Origin: Desulfoluna butyratoxydans
GTDB taxonomy: Bacteria > Desulfobacterota > Desulfobacteria > Desulfobacterales > Desulfolunaceae
Length of the DNA stretch: 64,000 bases
Direction: 5' to 3'
Assembly (NCBI RefSeq): GCF_900699765.1
Contig: NZ_CAADHO010000001.1
Coordinates: forward strand, 434,001-498,000
Shown here one piece after another: positions 50,653 to 59,146 of this stretch. Below the pieces are notes generated by a model, which saw only the letters and a list, made by a program, of their open reading frames with translations, ran no database searches and was not told the origin of the DNA. The first letter of the stretch is position 1. The number at the start of each line of letters is the position of its first letter. Position numbers and translations under genes: made by a program.

Positions 50653-50811
50653 GCCTCCGGCGGCCCTGCCGGGGGCCAAACTTTTGAAAAGTTTGACAAA
50701 CAGGTTACATTTTCTTGGACGCGTCGCAGCCAGCCATAGCCCCTCTCATTTTTGCGGAGCTTTTTTCAAAAAGCGCCCCGCCGGAGGCAACGGAATTGTT
50801 AAATGCGTTGG
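50653..50811. repeat. Complete CCTCCGGCGG-family element
   Basis: About 150 bp with GCCTCCGGCGGCCCTGCCGG at one end and CCGCCGGAGGCAACGG at the other. The shared segments CTTTTGAAAAGTTTGACAAA and TTTTTGCGGAGCTTTTTTC lie inside. It lies in the 391-bp gap between the divergent aminotransferase and arginine-kinase genes, and nothing else is recognisable there. Confidence 0.85.
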
Positions 50812-50915
50812 CCCTGTGAAACGCCCCGGGCCCACATGCTTTTTGTCTTCGGTTGTGATATATACAGTGACTTTGCACAAACACATGATTGTGGACTGAA
50901 AAGGGTGAGGATTTC

Positions 50916-51956
50916 ATGGAAGAAAAAGGGTTTCCCGCATTCGGGACCGGGTGTGCGTCGCTTCTCAGCAGGCACCTGACCCGCCGTGTGTGGGAGGAGT
51001 TGAAGGATCTGGAGACAGGGTCGGGCTACACCGCCGCCGACCTCATCCGCTCCGGCGTGGAACAGCAGGAGAGCTCCGTGGGTGTCTACGCAGGGGACGC
51101 GGAGTCCTACGACCTGTTTTCCCCGTTGCTCACCCCGGTTGTCCGGGAGTACCACGGCAATGCAGGCCCTCATCCCGCCCCGGACTACTCCCTGGCCCAT
51201 CTGCCCGAACTCAGCGTTTCGGCCGCCAGGAAAATCATCTCCACCCGGGTGCGGGTGGGGCGGAACCTTGCGGGCTTTCCCCTGGGGCCTGCCATATCCC
51301 CCGGCCAGCGCCGTGAGGTAGAAGAGAGGATCAAGGCCGCCCTGACCCGGCTCCCCGAGCACCTCCAGGGCACCTACCATCCCCTGCCGGAGATGGACCC
51401 GGCCCTTCGCGACGACCTCATCGAGCGCCACCTCCTCTTCAAGAACGAGGACCGCTTTCTCCTGTCGGCGGGCCTTATGCGGGACTGGCCCGAGGCACGG
51501 GGGCTTTTTCTCTCCCACGACGAAGCCTTCAGCGTCTGGGTCAACGAAGAGGACCAGCTCAGGATCATCTCGCTTCAGAAGGGGGGTGACGTCACGGAGG
51601 TGTTCAAGCGCCTGGCCGACGGTGTGGCCGCCCTCTCCTCCCATCTGGACTTCTTGACCCACCCGCGCCTGGGCTCCCTCACCAGCTGCCCCACCAACCT
51701 GGGCACGGCCATGCGTGCCAGCGTGCACATGAAGCTCAAGGGGCTGGCCGAAGACGAAGAAGCCCTTCACAAGACAGCCAACGCCTTAGGGCTCCAGGTC
51801 CGGGGAATCCACGGGGAGCACTCCGAAGGCCGCGGGGGGATCTACGACATCAGCAACCGCATGCGCCTGGGCGTTACCGAGGCTGCGGCCCTGGGCCACC
51901 TCATCGACGGCATTGCCCGGCTTGCCCTGCTGGACGACGAGGCCTCCGCTTCATGA
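50916..51956 (+). CDS. Phosphagen (arginine-type) kinase, full length
   Basis: The start MEEKGFPAFG has GAGG six bases upstream. The 346-residue protein has both domains of animal phosphagen kinases. The helical N-domain (1-85) carries SSVGVYAGDAESYDLF, and the catalytic domain contains STRVRVGRN (109-117), VNEEDQLRIISLQKGGDV, catalytic Cys258 in CPTNLGT, RASVH (267-271) and GEHSEGRGGIYDISN (300-314). Carboxylates Glu211 and Glu304 and the ATP-binding arginines are in place, so it should be active. McsB protein-arginine kinases lack the N-domain. The SSVG guanidine loop differs by one residue from the SGVG of arginine kinase, so substrate needs testing. Such enzymes are rare in bacteria. It overlaps the next gene by 4 bp. 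Confidence 0.93.
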   Translation: MEEKGFPAFGTGCASLLSRHLTRRVWEELKDLETGSGYTAADLIRSGVEQQESSVGVYAGDAESYDLFSPLLTPVVREYHGNAGPHPAPDYSLAHLPELSVSAARKIISTRVRVGRNLAGFPLGPAISPGQRREVEERIKAALTRLPEHLQGTYHPLPEMDPALRDDLIERHLLFKNEDRFLLSAGLMRDWPEARGLFLSHDEAFSVWVNEEDQLRIISLQKGGDVTEVFKRLADGVAALSSHLDFLTHPRLGSLTSCPTNLGTAMRASVHMKLKGLAEDEEALHKTANALGLQVRGIHGEHSEGRGGIYDISNRMRLGVTEAAALGHLIDGIARLALLDDEASAS

Positions 51957-53119
51957 ACCCCAAGGATCGAAAAATATTCATCACCCTCTTCATGTCCATC
52001 TTCTCGGCAGTGACCGGGGTGGGCATCGTCATCCCGCTGCTCCCGGTCTATGCCCACGAGCTGGGGGCCAGCGGCCTTTACATCAGCATGATCTTCGGGG
52101 CGTTTTCCATCTCCCGCACCCTGGTCCTCCCCTGGTTCGGCAAGACCTCGGACCGCATCGGAAGAAAGCCCTTTATCCTTCCGGGCCTCCTCTTTTACGC
52201 CCTGGTCTCTTTGGGTTTCATGATCTCAAGCTCCGTGGGCTCCCTCATCGGGCTCCGGTTTCTCCAGGGCATTGCCTCGGGCATGATCATGCCCGTGTCC
52301 CAGGCCTATGTGGGGGACATCACCCCCAAGGGAAAAGAGGGTTTTTACATGGGGCTCTTCAGCATGGCCATGTTCCTGAGCCTGAGCATGGGCCCCCTCA
52401 TGGGGGGCTTTATCAACCGACTCTACGGCCTTGACGCGGCCTTTCTCGGCATGGGGATCCTTGCCGTAGCCGCCTTTGTCATGGCCCTGGTCTTCCTTCC
52501 CCCGGTGGCAGAAGAGCGATGCACCGCCACCCGCAACGAATCCATCGCCGTCATGGGCCTTTTGAAAGACCGCCTCATCCTGGCCCTGGTCTCCTTCCGG
52601 CTGGTCTACACCACCTGCGTGGGGATGATCTGGTGCTTTCTCCCCCTGTACGTGGACGTCACCTTTGGCCTTGGAAGCGCGGAAACCGGAATCCTCGTCA
52701 TGATGATGGTCCTGGCTGGAGGCCTGCTCCACATCCCCATGGGCCTGGTGGCGGACCGCATGAACCGGAAACTCCTGGTGGGCGCAGGCGGCCTGTTCAT
52801 CGTGGGCTCCATGGTGCTCTGCCACCAGGCCACGGGATTCTACAGCCTTTTAGGGGCCGTAATTGTCTTCGGTATCGGCGGGGGCACCTCCCTTCCTGCC
52901 CTCTCGGCCCTGGCCGTGGAACGGGGCCGGGAGGTCAAGGGCATCGGGTCGGTCATGAGCCTTCTCACCATGGCCCACAGCCTGGGCATGCTCCTGGGCT
53001 CCCTCATCGCCGGGGTCACCATGGACCTGCTGGAACTTCGCCTTGCCTTTCCCATAGGCGCCCTCATCATGGCCGCGGGCCTCATTCACTTCACCTGGCT
53101 GAGCTTTTCCCGCGAATAA
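51953..53119 (+). CDS. MFS transporter
   Basis: The ATG overlaps the kinase stop (ATGA), which implies translational coupling. The 388-residue protein has 12 predicted helices, starting FITLFMSIFSAVTGVGIVIPLLPVYAHELGA. The motif-A loop GKTSDRIGRKPFIL lies between helices 2 and 3 and its second-half echo GLVADRMNRKLLVG between helices 8 and 9. The layout is that of drug/metabolite proton antiporters (DHA1-like). Because of the coupling to a phosphagen kinase, it may move a guanidino compound or another small metabolite, which is inference only. Confidence 0.9.
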   Translation: MNPKDRKIFITLFMSIFSAVTGVGIVIPLLPVYAHELGASGLYISMIFGAFSISRTLVLPWFGKTSDRIGRKPFILPGLLFYALVSLGFMISSSVGSLIGLRFLQGIASGMIMPVSQAYVGDITPKGKEGFYMGLFSMAMFLSLSMGPLMGGFINRLYGLDAAFLGMGILAVAAFVMALVFLPPVAEERCTATRNESIAVMGLLKDRLILALVSFRLVYTTCVGMIWCFLPLYVDVTFGLGSAETGILVMMMVLAGGLLHIPMGLVADRMNRKLLVGAGGLFIVGSMVLCHQATGFYSLLGAVIVFGIGGGTSLPALSALAVERGREVKGIGSVMSLLTMAHSLGMLLGSLIAGVTMDLLELRLAFPIGALIMAAGLIHFTWLSFSRE

Positions 53120-53137
53120 ACGGCTCCTTGCCCTCTG

Positions 53138-53273
53138 TTGCCTCCGGCGGGTCGCTTTTTGAAAAAAGCTCCGCAAAAACGTTCCGGTAAAACATAAAAA
53201 TAAAGCCTGTTTGTCAAACTTTTCAAAAGCTTGCCCCCCGGCAGGGCCGCCGAAGGCAAAATCTAAATGCGTT
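53138..53273. repeat. Complete short CCTCCGGCGG-family element
   Basis: The 136-bp copy runs from GTTGCCTCCGGCGGGTCGC to GCAAAATCTAAATGCGTT and includes GCTTTTTGAAAAAAGC and CAAACTTTTCAAAAGC. It is the tightest version of the element and lies just after the MFS gene. Confidence 0.87.
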
Positions 53274-53417
53274 TGACCTGGTTCCCTGCCACTGTGGAGT
53301 TGCGAAGCAGACCCGACTCAGGTATAAATAGAAGTATATCAATCCTTTTTCCCACATCCTTTTGAGACATCGCCACACCGTCTCCCCCTTACGAATCCAT
53401 ACAGATGAGGCCATGCC

Positions 53418-54137
53418 ATGCCCATGTCGTCGCCGTATTGTCACTGGATCATCCCGCGAGGCGTTCGTTTCGCCGTGCTCTTCGCGGCCCTGCTTGCCCT
53501 CCTGGCTGCGTGCAGCTCCGAGCCCGAGGGCCCTGCCCTCACCCTGCCCCCCCTGCCCTGGCCCTCAGACGCCCTTGAGCCGCTCATCTCCCAGCGCACC
53601 ATCAAGCTGCATCACGGCAAACACCACGCCGCCTACGTGGACAAGGCCAACACGCTCATCGCCAACAGCCGGTACGAAGGCAAACCCGTTGAGGAGATCC
53701 TTGCGGCGACCCGGGGGAAAAAGAGGCACACGGCCCTGTTCAACAACACGGCCCAGGCCTGGAACCACGCCTTTTTCTGGACATGCCTCACCCCGGAAGG
53801 CAACGCAAAGCCCGAAGGCGCACTGGCCGAGGCCATCAACACGGAATTCGGGGGCTGGAATGCCTTTCGGAGTGCATTTATTGAGGCGTCCCTCTCCCAT
53901 TTCGGCAGCGGCTGGGTATGGCTGGTCAGGGACAAGGGTGCCCTTCGCATCCTCACCACGGCCAATGCGGACACCCCCGTTGCCCAAGGTCTCACGCCTC
54001 TTTTTACCATTGATCTGTGGGAACACGCCTACTACCTCGATGTGCAGAACAGGCGAAAGGCATACGTGGAAGGTGTTTTTGACGGTTTGGCAAACTGGAA
54101 GGCAGCAGAAAAGCGATACAACGCCGGCAAGCCATAG
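53418..54137 (+). CDS. Exported lipoprotein Fe-type superoxide dismutase
   Basis: GAGG precedes the ATG. Of the 239 residues, the first 32 form a lipoprotein signal (hydrophobic FAVLFAALLALLAAC; lipobox LAAC, Cys32). The rest is a complete Fe/Mn superoxide dismutase: LHHGKHHAAYV (His65), FNNTAQAWNHAFFW (His117; Gln113 is the Fe-type marker), and TIDLWEHAYYLD (Asp199, His203). All four metal ligands are intact. It would dismute superoxide at the outer face of a membrane, an unusual site for Fe-SOD. Two hemerythrin genes follow on the same strand, making an oxygen-defence group. Confidence 0.92.
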   Translation: MPMSSPYCHWIIPRGVRFAVLFAALLALLAACSSEPEGPALTLPPLPWPSDALEPLISQRTIKLHHGKHHAAYVDKANTLIANSRYEGKPVEEILAATRGKKRHTALFNNTAQAWNHAFFWTCLTPEGNAKPEGALAEAINTEFGGWNAFRSAFIEASLSHFGSGWVWLVRDKGALRILTTANADTPVAQGLTPLFTIDLWEHAYYLDVQNRRKAYVEGVFDGLANWKAAEKRYNAGKP

Positions 54138-54192
54138 CCCGGCCATGTCATGAAACAACAACCGGACCGATCCCTCACCCGGGAGGCACCCC

Positions 54193-54594
54193 ATGACAGA
54201 CCCTTTGGTATGGACCGAAGCGATCTCGGTAAACATCCCGGATATCGACAGCCAGCACAAGGCCCTGTTCGGCATCATCAACGACCTCATCGCCATCCAT
54301 GAAAGGGGCGGGGACCCCAATGAGGTCCTCACACAGATCGGGCGCCTCATGGACTACTCCGACCGCCACTTCCTCACCGAAGAGAACCTCATGGCCAAAC
54401 ACAACTTTCCCGGGTTTACGGAGCACAACAGGGCACACATGGCCTACATGGAGCAGGTGGACCTGTTCATCAACGAGTACAGGGCCGACACACAGGGCCT
54501 GCTTCACGACATGCTGGAATTTCTCACCCACTGGTGGCGCGCCCATGTCTCGCACACGGACACCCTGTACGCCCACCACATCCACCCCAGCTGA
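54193..54594 (+). CDS. Bacteriohemerythrin (first copy)
   Basis: GGAGG lies six bases upstream of the ATG. The 133-residue protein shows the single-domain hemerythrin pattern: LVWTEAISVNIPDIDSQHKALFGIINDL, then HFLTEENLMAKHNFPGFTEHNRAHMAYM and WWRAHVSHTD. It supplies the His, Glu and Asp ligands of a di-iron oxygen-binding site (H of DSQH, HFxxEE, HNRAH, HVSHTD). Such proteins bind O2 for storage, sensing or delivery. It follows the superoxide dismutase gene after 55 bp. Confidence 0.93.
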   Translation: MTDPLVWTEAISVNIPDIDSQHKALFGIINDLIAIHERGGDPNEVLTQIGRLMDYSDRHFLTEENLMAKHNFPGFTEHNRAHMAYMEQVDLFINEYRADTQGLLHDMLEFLTHWWRAHVSHTDTLYAHHIHPS

Positions 54595-54632
54595 AGGGGC
54601 CGCATGACAACACGTCAATACAGGAGAACATC

Positions 54633-55046
54633 ATGGTATCCATGTTGAACTGGACCGACGACATGCTGGTCCACATTGACGAAATCGATGATCAGCACAG
54701 GAACCTGTTCCTGCTCATCAACCGCCTCATCATCCACAAGCGCAACCAGGGACGCCGCGAAGAGCTTCTGGACCTCATCCGGGTCCTCGTGGCCTTTGCC
54801 CAGACCCACTTCCGCACCGAAGACCACCACATGGCCGAAACCAGTTATCCCCTGGCCGTGGCCCACAGCAAAGAGCACTCGAAATTTACAGAACGGATCA
54901 AAGAGTTTGCCTCGGATTATGAAAAGGGTGTCGAAGACCTCTCGGACAAGATGCTCTCCTTTCTGAGATTCTGGTGGACCACCCACGTGGCCGACTCCGA
55001 CAAGAAATTCGCCGCCTACCTCAGAAACGAGGGGTACATCCCCTGA
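54633..55046 (+). CDS. Bacteriohemerythrin (second copy)
   Basis: AGGAG is seven bases before MVSMLNWTDD. This 137-residue homologue has LVHIDEIDDQHRNLFLLINRLI, HFRTEDHHMAETSYPLAVAHSKEHSKF and WWTTHVADSDKKF. It keeps all di-iron ligands but is clearly diverged from its neighbour 38 bp upstream, so it is an old tandem duplicate or a separate acquisition. Likely role is O2 binding. The thiamine ABC transporter gene set on the other strand converges just 4 bp after its stop. Confidence 0.93.
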   Translation: MVSMLNWTDDMLVHIDEIDDQHRNLFLLINRLIIHKRNQGRREELLDLIRVLVAFAQTHFRTEDHHMAETSYPLAVAHSKEHSKFTERIKEFASDYEKGVEDLSDKMLSFLRFWWTTHVADSDKKFAAYLRNEGYIP

Positions 55047-55050
55047 CGCC

Positions 55051-56073
55051 TTACTCCCCCCGGAAAAACCGCGCCCGGTCGGCCCCCACTGCCAGGTGGC
55101 CTTTTTTGCCTGCGGCCCACCGGGTCTCGGCCGGTTCAAACACCACCACCCTGTGGGCCCCTGCGGCTCCATGAACCAGGGACCATCCCCCGCAATACTC
55201 CACCCGCGTCACCTCAAAGGGAAGTCTCCCCGGAGCGGGCTCCCCGTGAAGCATCACATGATGGGGCCGAAAAAACAGCACCCCGTCCCCATCCTCCCCC
55301 TCTGCAGGAATTACCTTGATCCCTTCCTCGGTGACAAACCACCCTGCCTGAAGGCGCCCTTCAAGGGCATTGGAAAGCCCCAGGAACGTCCCGGTAAAAA
55401 GGTTCTCCGGGCTCTCGTACAGTGACCGGGGGCTGCCGGTCTGGAGAATCCGTCCCTGCTTCATAACGGCGATGCGGTCCGAAAGGGTCAGGGCCTCCTC
55501 CTGGTCGTGGGTCACGTAGAGCGTGGTGAGGGAAAGACGGTCGTGGACCTCCCTGATCTCCCGACGCAAATCGATGCGAAGTCTTGCGTCCAGGGCCGAA
55601 AGGGGCTCGTCCAGGAGCAGCACCGACGGGCTCGGGGCAATGGCCCGGGCCAGGGCCACCCGCTGCTGCTCCCCGCCGGAGAGGGTGGCGGGAAAGTCAT
55701 CGGCCTTGTCCGTAAGGCGGACCAGGTCCAGGAGTTCCCTCACCCTGGATTTCCTGCCTGCCTTGTCCATGTGCCTCAGCTTCAGCCCGTAGGCCACGTT
55801 GTCGGCCACCCGCATGTGGGGAAACAGGGCGTAGTCCTGGAACACCATGCCGATGCCCCGCTTTTCAGGGGCCAGGCCGGAAATCTCGTCCCCGTTTAAG
55901 GCAATGCTTCCGCCGTCGGCGGGTTCCAGCCCCGCCACCATGCGCAGGAGGGTCGATTTTCCGCACCCGGACGGGCCGATCACCGACAGAAACTCCCCCC
56001 GGGCCACGGTGAGGTCCACGCGCAACTGAAAGTCGCCGTAGGTCCGAAACAGGTCAGTCACGTTCAGGGTCAA
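55051..56073 (-). CDS. thiQ: ABC ATPase of the thiamine-type importer
   Basis: A TTG start is chosen, with GGAGGAGAG upstream; an extended ATG reading would overlap the permease gene much further. The 340-residue ATPase has Walker [27 protein letters not shown] wording, Q-loop [11 protein letters not shown], signature [15 protein letters not shown], Walker [13 protein letters not shown] and H-loop [18 protein letters not shown]. Unlike the short enteric ThiQ it carries a 110-residue C-terminal TOBE-like regulatory domain, as in Fe(III) and polyamine importers. The name rests on the partner binding protein. It overlaps the permease gene by 20 bp. Confidence 0.8.
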   Translation of the reverse strand: MTLNVTDLFRTYGDFQLRVDLTVARGEFLSVIGPSGCGKSTLLRMVAGLEPADGGSIALNGDEISGLAPEKRGIGMVFQDYALFPHMRVADNVAYGLKLRHMDKAGRKSRVRELLDLVRLTDKADDFPATLSGGEQQRVALARAIAPSPSVLLLDEPLSALDARLRIDLRREIREVHDRLSLTTLYVTHDQEEALTLSDRIAVMKQGRILQTGSPRSLYESPENLFTGTFLGLSNALEGRLQAGWFVTEEGIKVIPAEGEDGDGVLFFRPHHVMLHGEPAPGRLPFEVTRVEYCGGWSLVHGAAGAHRVVVFEPAETRWAAGKKGHLAVGADRARFFRGE

Positions 56074-57730
56074 GGCTCTCTCCTCCCATCCATTCAAGCA
56101 GTAAAAAACAGCCCGCACACAACCCCATGAGAAGGGCTCCCAGGGCACAGGCGGCAAAATAACGATACGCCCCGATGAGTCGGTACAGGGCAAGGGGAAT
56201 GGTCACGGTATCGGCCCGTGCCAGGATCAAGGTGGCGTTGATCTCTCCCATGGAGAGGGCAAAGGCAAAACAGGCCCCGCCCACCAGGCCGGACCGGATC
56301 AGGGGCAGCTCCACGGTCAAAAAGGTGCGAAAGGGCCCGGCACCCAGGGTACGGGCCGCCTGGGGCAGGGAGGGGCTGATGCGCTTGAGGGAGGCGGAGA
56401 CGGAGCGAAGCACAAAGGGGTAGGTCACCACCACGTGGGCCGCCACCACCGCGACCCGGCTTCCGCTGTAATCGGGGAAAAAAAGGGCCAGGCACTTGAA
56501 ATAGCCCAGGCCGAGGACCACGGAAGAAACCCCCATGGGAAGCATCATGGCCGTTTCCGTGAGCCGCCCCAAGGGGCCCTTGCTCCGGGTGGTGACCCAG
56601 GCCGCGGCAAGGCCCAGGGGCAAGGCGGCACAGACGGTGAGCCCTGCAAAGGTGAGGCTGTTTTTCACCGCCGCAAGGGAAAGGGACGGCCCGGTATCCG
56701 TAAAGAGCATCCCGTACCATTTCAGGGTCCACACCAAAGGACCTGAACGGGATGTCTGGGCCAGGAACGATCGGCCCACAAGGGCCAGAAGGGGCGAGGC
56801 CACCACCAGAACCACCATGAGGATGTAAAGGCCCCACACCAGGCGCATCGGTCCCGTCAGGCGCATGGTGCCGCGCCGGGCGGCCTGGCCCCTCACCACA
56901 TGGCTTGCCCGGTGCTGCATCTTTACGGTGAGAAAAAGAAGGGCCAGGGTGAGCACGGCCCCCACCACGGCAAGGGCCGCAGCCATGTCCAGATCCAGGC
57001 TGATGCGGGCGGCGCGGTAGATCTCCACCTCAATGGTGGTGTACCGGGGCCCGCCCCCCAGCACCAGGACCACGGCAAAGCTCATGAAACAAAAGAGGTA
57101 AATGAGCCCGGCGGCGGAAAAGATGGCGGGCAGGAGCCCGGGCAGGGTCACGGTAATAAAGGTGCGAAATGGCCCGGCCCCCAAGGTGCGTGCCGCCAGG
57201 GCCGGCCCGTCGTTGTGCCGTTCCCAGAACGAGCCGATGAGCCGCGCGGCCAGGGGGAAATTGTAAAAGGCGTGGGCCAGGATGATGGCGGAAAAGGAGT
57301 AAAGAATGGGAAAGGGGGGCCGCTTCAGGTCCAGAACCCCCATGGCGAACCGGTTGAGCACCCCGCTGTTGCCGTAGAAGATCACAAAGGCCAGCACCAC
57401 GAGAATGGAGGGCAGCACAAAGGGAATGGCGGTGAGGGCCTTGAGCAGCCGCTTGCCGCGAAAGGAGGCCCGGCCCAGCAGCCAGGCCCCGGGCAGCCCC
57501 AGGATCAGGGAGACCACCGTACTCACCAGGGCCTGCCACAGGGTAAACCCGATGACCCGGAAGGTGTAGGGGCTTGAAAAAAGGCGCACAAAGGGCGAGG
57601 TTCCCGCCCCCCCGTCAAGGGCCTCCATCAGGATCACCGACAGGGGGAAGTAAAAAAGAATCAGGGTGGGAACGAGGGGCACGAGCCAGAGAAGCCGCGC
57701 CCCCCACCCCCTGTGCGGTGACAGGATCAT
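56054..57730 (-). CDS. thiP: Thiamine/iron-type ABC permease, fused double permease
   Basis: The 558-residue inner-membrane protein consists of two homologous six-helix halves. Each has an EAA-type ATPase-contact loop: ARTLGAGPFRTFITVTLPGLL in the first and ARTLGAGPFRTFLTVELPLI in the second. This matches the ThiP/FbpB fused architecture. It overlaps the binding-protein gene by 4 bp (ATGA) and the ATPase gene by 20 bp, so the three form a single translational unit. With ThiB it should import thiamine or its phosphates. Confidence 0.88.
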   Translation of the reverse strand: MILSPHRGWGARLLWLVPLVPTLILFYFPLSVILMEALDGGAGTSPFVRLFSSPYTFRVIGFTLWQALVSTVVSLILGLPGAWLLGRASFRGKRLLKALTAIPFVLPSILVVLAFVIFYGNSGVLNRFAMGVLDLKRPPFPILYSFSAIILAHAFYNFPLAARLIGSFWERHNDGPALAARTLGAGPFRTFITVTLPGLLPAIFSAAGLIYLFCFMSFAVVLVLGGGPRYTTIEVEIYRAARISLDLDMAAALAVVGAVLTLALLFLTVKMQHRASHVVRGQAARRGTMRLTGPMRLVWGLYILMVVLVVASPLLALVGRSFLAQTSRSGPLVWTLKWYGMLFTDTGPSLSLAAVKNSLTFAGLTVCAALPLGLAAAWVTTRSKGPLGRLTETAMMLPMGVSSVVLGLGYFKCLALFFPDYSGSRVAVVAAHVVVTYPFVLRSVSASLKRISPSLPQAARTLGAGPFRTFLTVELPLIRSGLVGGACFAFALSMGEINATLILARADTVTIPLALYRLIGAYRYFAACALGALLMGLCAGCFLLLEWMGGESLDPERD

Positions 57731-58743
57731 TTCGAGACGGTATCCACCCAGGTAGAGATCCAGGATTCGTTTTTGGTCATGATCTCAACAGGCGAAAGCT
57801 GGAGGTTTTTCCCGGGCTTCACCGCGTGGGAAAAGCTCTCGGGAAGGGGGGTGGCGCTGTTGGCCGGGAACATGATGTTGGTTAAGGGAATCTCCTTCTG
57901 GAAGGTCTCGGAGAGCATGAAGTCGATGAAGGCCTCGGCGGCCTTGCGATGGGGTGCCCCCTTGAGGATCCCTGCCCCTTCGATCTGCATGTAGTGCCCC
58001 TCTTCAAAGGCCGCGGCCTTGTAGCGGTCACTCTTTTCAAAGGCCACATGGTAGACGGGGCTGCTGCTGTAGCTCAGCACCACCGGGGCTTCGCCGTTGG
58101 TAAAGAGACCGTAGCCGGAGCTCCAGCTGTCGGTGATGGTGAGGATGCTGGGGGTCAGGCGCTTCCAGTAATCGGCAAAATTGTCGCCGTAGGCCGACAC
58201 GGTCCAGAGCAGAAAACCGAGGCCGGGGCCGGAGGTGCGGGGGTCCATGAGGATGACAGACTTCTTGAAACGCTCGGAGGTCAGGTCTTCCAGGCTTTTG
58301 GGAGGGTTCTTGACCACCTCGCTGTCATAGATCAGGGCAAAGTAGCCGTAATCAAAGGGCGTCACCTGGAACTCGGGGTCAAACCGAAGGGCCTCGGGCA
58401 CCTGATCGATCCCCTTGGAGCGGTAGGGGGAGAGCACATCGGCTTTCCTGGCCTTGGCCAGCAGGTTGTTGTCAATGCCGATGACCACGTCGGCCCTGGG
58501 GTGATCCTTCTCCAGCATGGCGCGCTGGAGCACCTGGCCGGAGCTGCCCACGGAGATCAGCTCCACCTTGATCCCGGTCATCTTCTCAAAGGAGGGAATC
58601 ACCTTGGGGGCCAGGCCCCACTCCGAGGCAAAGGAGTCGTAGGTGTAAATCACCAGTGTGTCGTCATTTTTTTCATCCGCGGCATAGGCGGGCAGTGCGG
58701 AAAGGCACAGGCACAGCACGGCCAGCATCACTCGTTTCATCAT
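57727..58743 (-). CDS. thiB: Thiamine-binding periplasmic protein, ThiB/TbpA-like
   Basis: The start at tandem ATGs (MMKRVMLAVLCLCLSALPAYA) follows GAGGGG. The 338-residue precursor has a signal peptide and then LVIYTYDSFASEWGLAPKVI, GSSGQVLQRAMLEKDHPRADVVIGIDNNLL, LMDPRTSGPGLGFLLW, SYSSSPVYHV and EGHYMQIEGAG. These correspond block by block to E. coli TbpA. It binds thiamine, thiamine phosphate or thiamine diphosphate and passes it to the permease. I see no TPP riboswitch upstream, so control differs from most thi operons. Confidence 0.9.
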   Translation of the reverse strand: MMKRVMLAVLCLCLSALPAYAADEKNDDTLVIYTYDSFASEWGLAPKVIPSFEKMTGIKVELISVGSSGQVLQRAMLEKDHPRADVVIGIDNNLLAKARKADVLSPYRSKGIDQVPEALRFDPEFQVTPFDYGYFALIYDSEVVKNPPKSLEDLTSERFKKSVILMDPRTSGPGLGFLLWTVSAYGDNFADYWKRLTPSILTITDSWSSGYGLFTNGEAPVVLSYSSSPVYHVAFEKSDRYKAAAFEEGHYMQIEGAGILKGAPHRKAAEAFIDFMLSETFQKEIPLTNIMFPANSATPLPESFSHAVKPGKNLQLSPVEIMTKNESWISTWVDTVSK

Positions 58744-59146
58744 GGGTACCCCTCGTTTTCTCTTTGAATTCAAAAAGGTTTGCAAAAACGTCTCTAAAAC
58801 ACCCTGCGGGCCATGGACGCCACGGCACGCTTCACGTTTATATTCGAGGCCTTTGTCCTGTCGGCCGGGATCTGCCGGTGGCTGGCTCTTAAGTAGTCGT
58901 TGACAGCGGCCCCTGTCAACGGCTTTCTGGTGAAATCCGTGCAGGTCCCGACGGGAAAGGGGCTGCCCCGGATTTCATTTTTCAGAGTCCCCTCCGCCAG
59001 GGAAGTATGGTATACATAAAGGATCTGATTCCCCCCGTGACATCACGTTTCCCCGCTCCATGGCACCCTTTTGCCGCACCGCCCTCCCGTTGTCCTGAAA
59101 TGCCCTCGCCCCTTTGAAAGTCGTAACATCAAGGGACACAACCGTT
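58744..59146. other. Divergent intergenic region
   Basis: It lies between the thiB-like gene (minus) and the hybrid kinase gene (plus). It holds the palindrome at 58899-58920. I could not find the conserved TPP-riboswitch cores on the minus strand. Confidence 0.5.
58899..58920. promoter_or_regulatory. Palindromic operator candidate
   Basis: GTTGACAG-N6-CTGTCAAC is a perfect 8-bp inverted repeat containing TTGACA on both strands, 156 bp upstream of the thiB-like start. It could be a repressor site or twin -35 elements. Confidence 0.4.

Noticed and set aside
3189..59135. TCGTAACATCAA occurring upstream of both the PAS-GGDEF gene (3190) and the hybrid kinase gene (59120)
   Set aside because: A shared 12-mer is expected many times by chance in 64 kb, and similarity fades right after it.
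58744..59146. TPP riboswitch upstream of the thiB-like gene
   Set aside because: The conserved CTGAGA and ACCTGATCTGG-type cores are absent on the minus strand.
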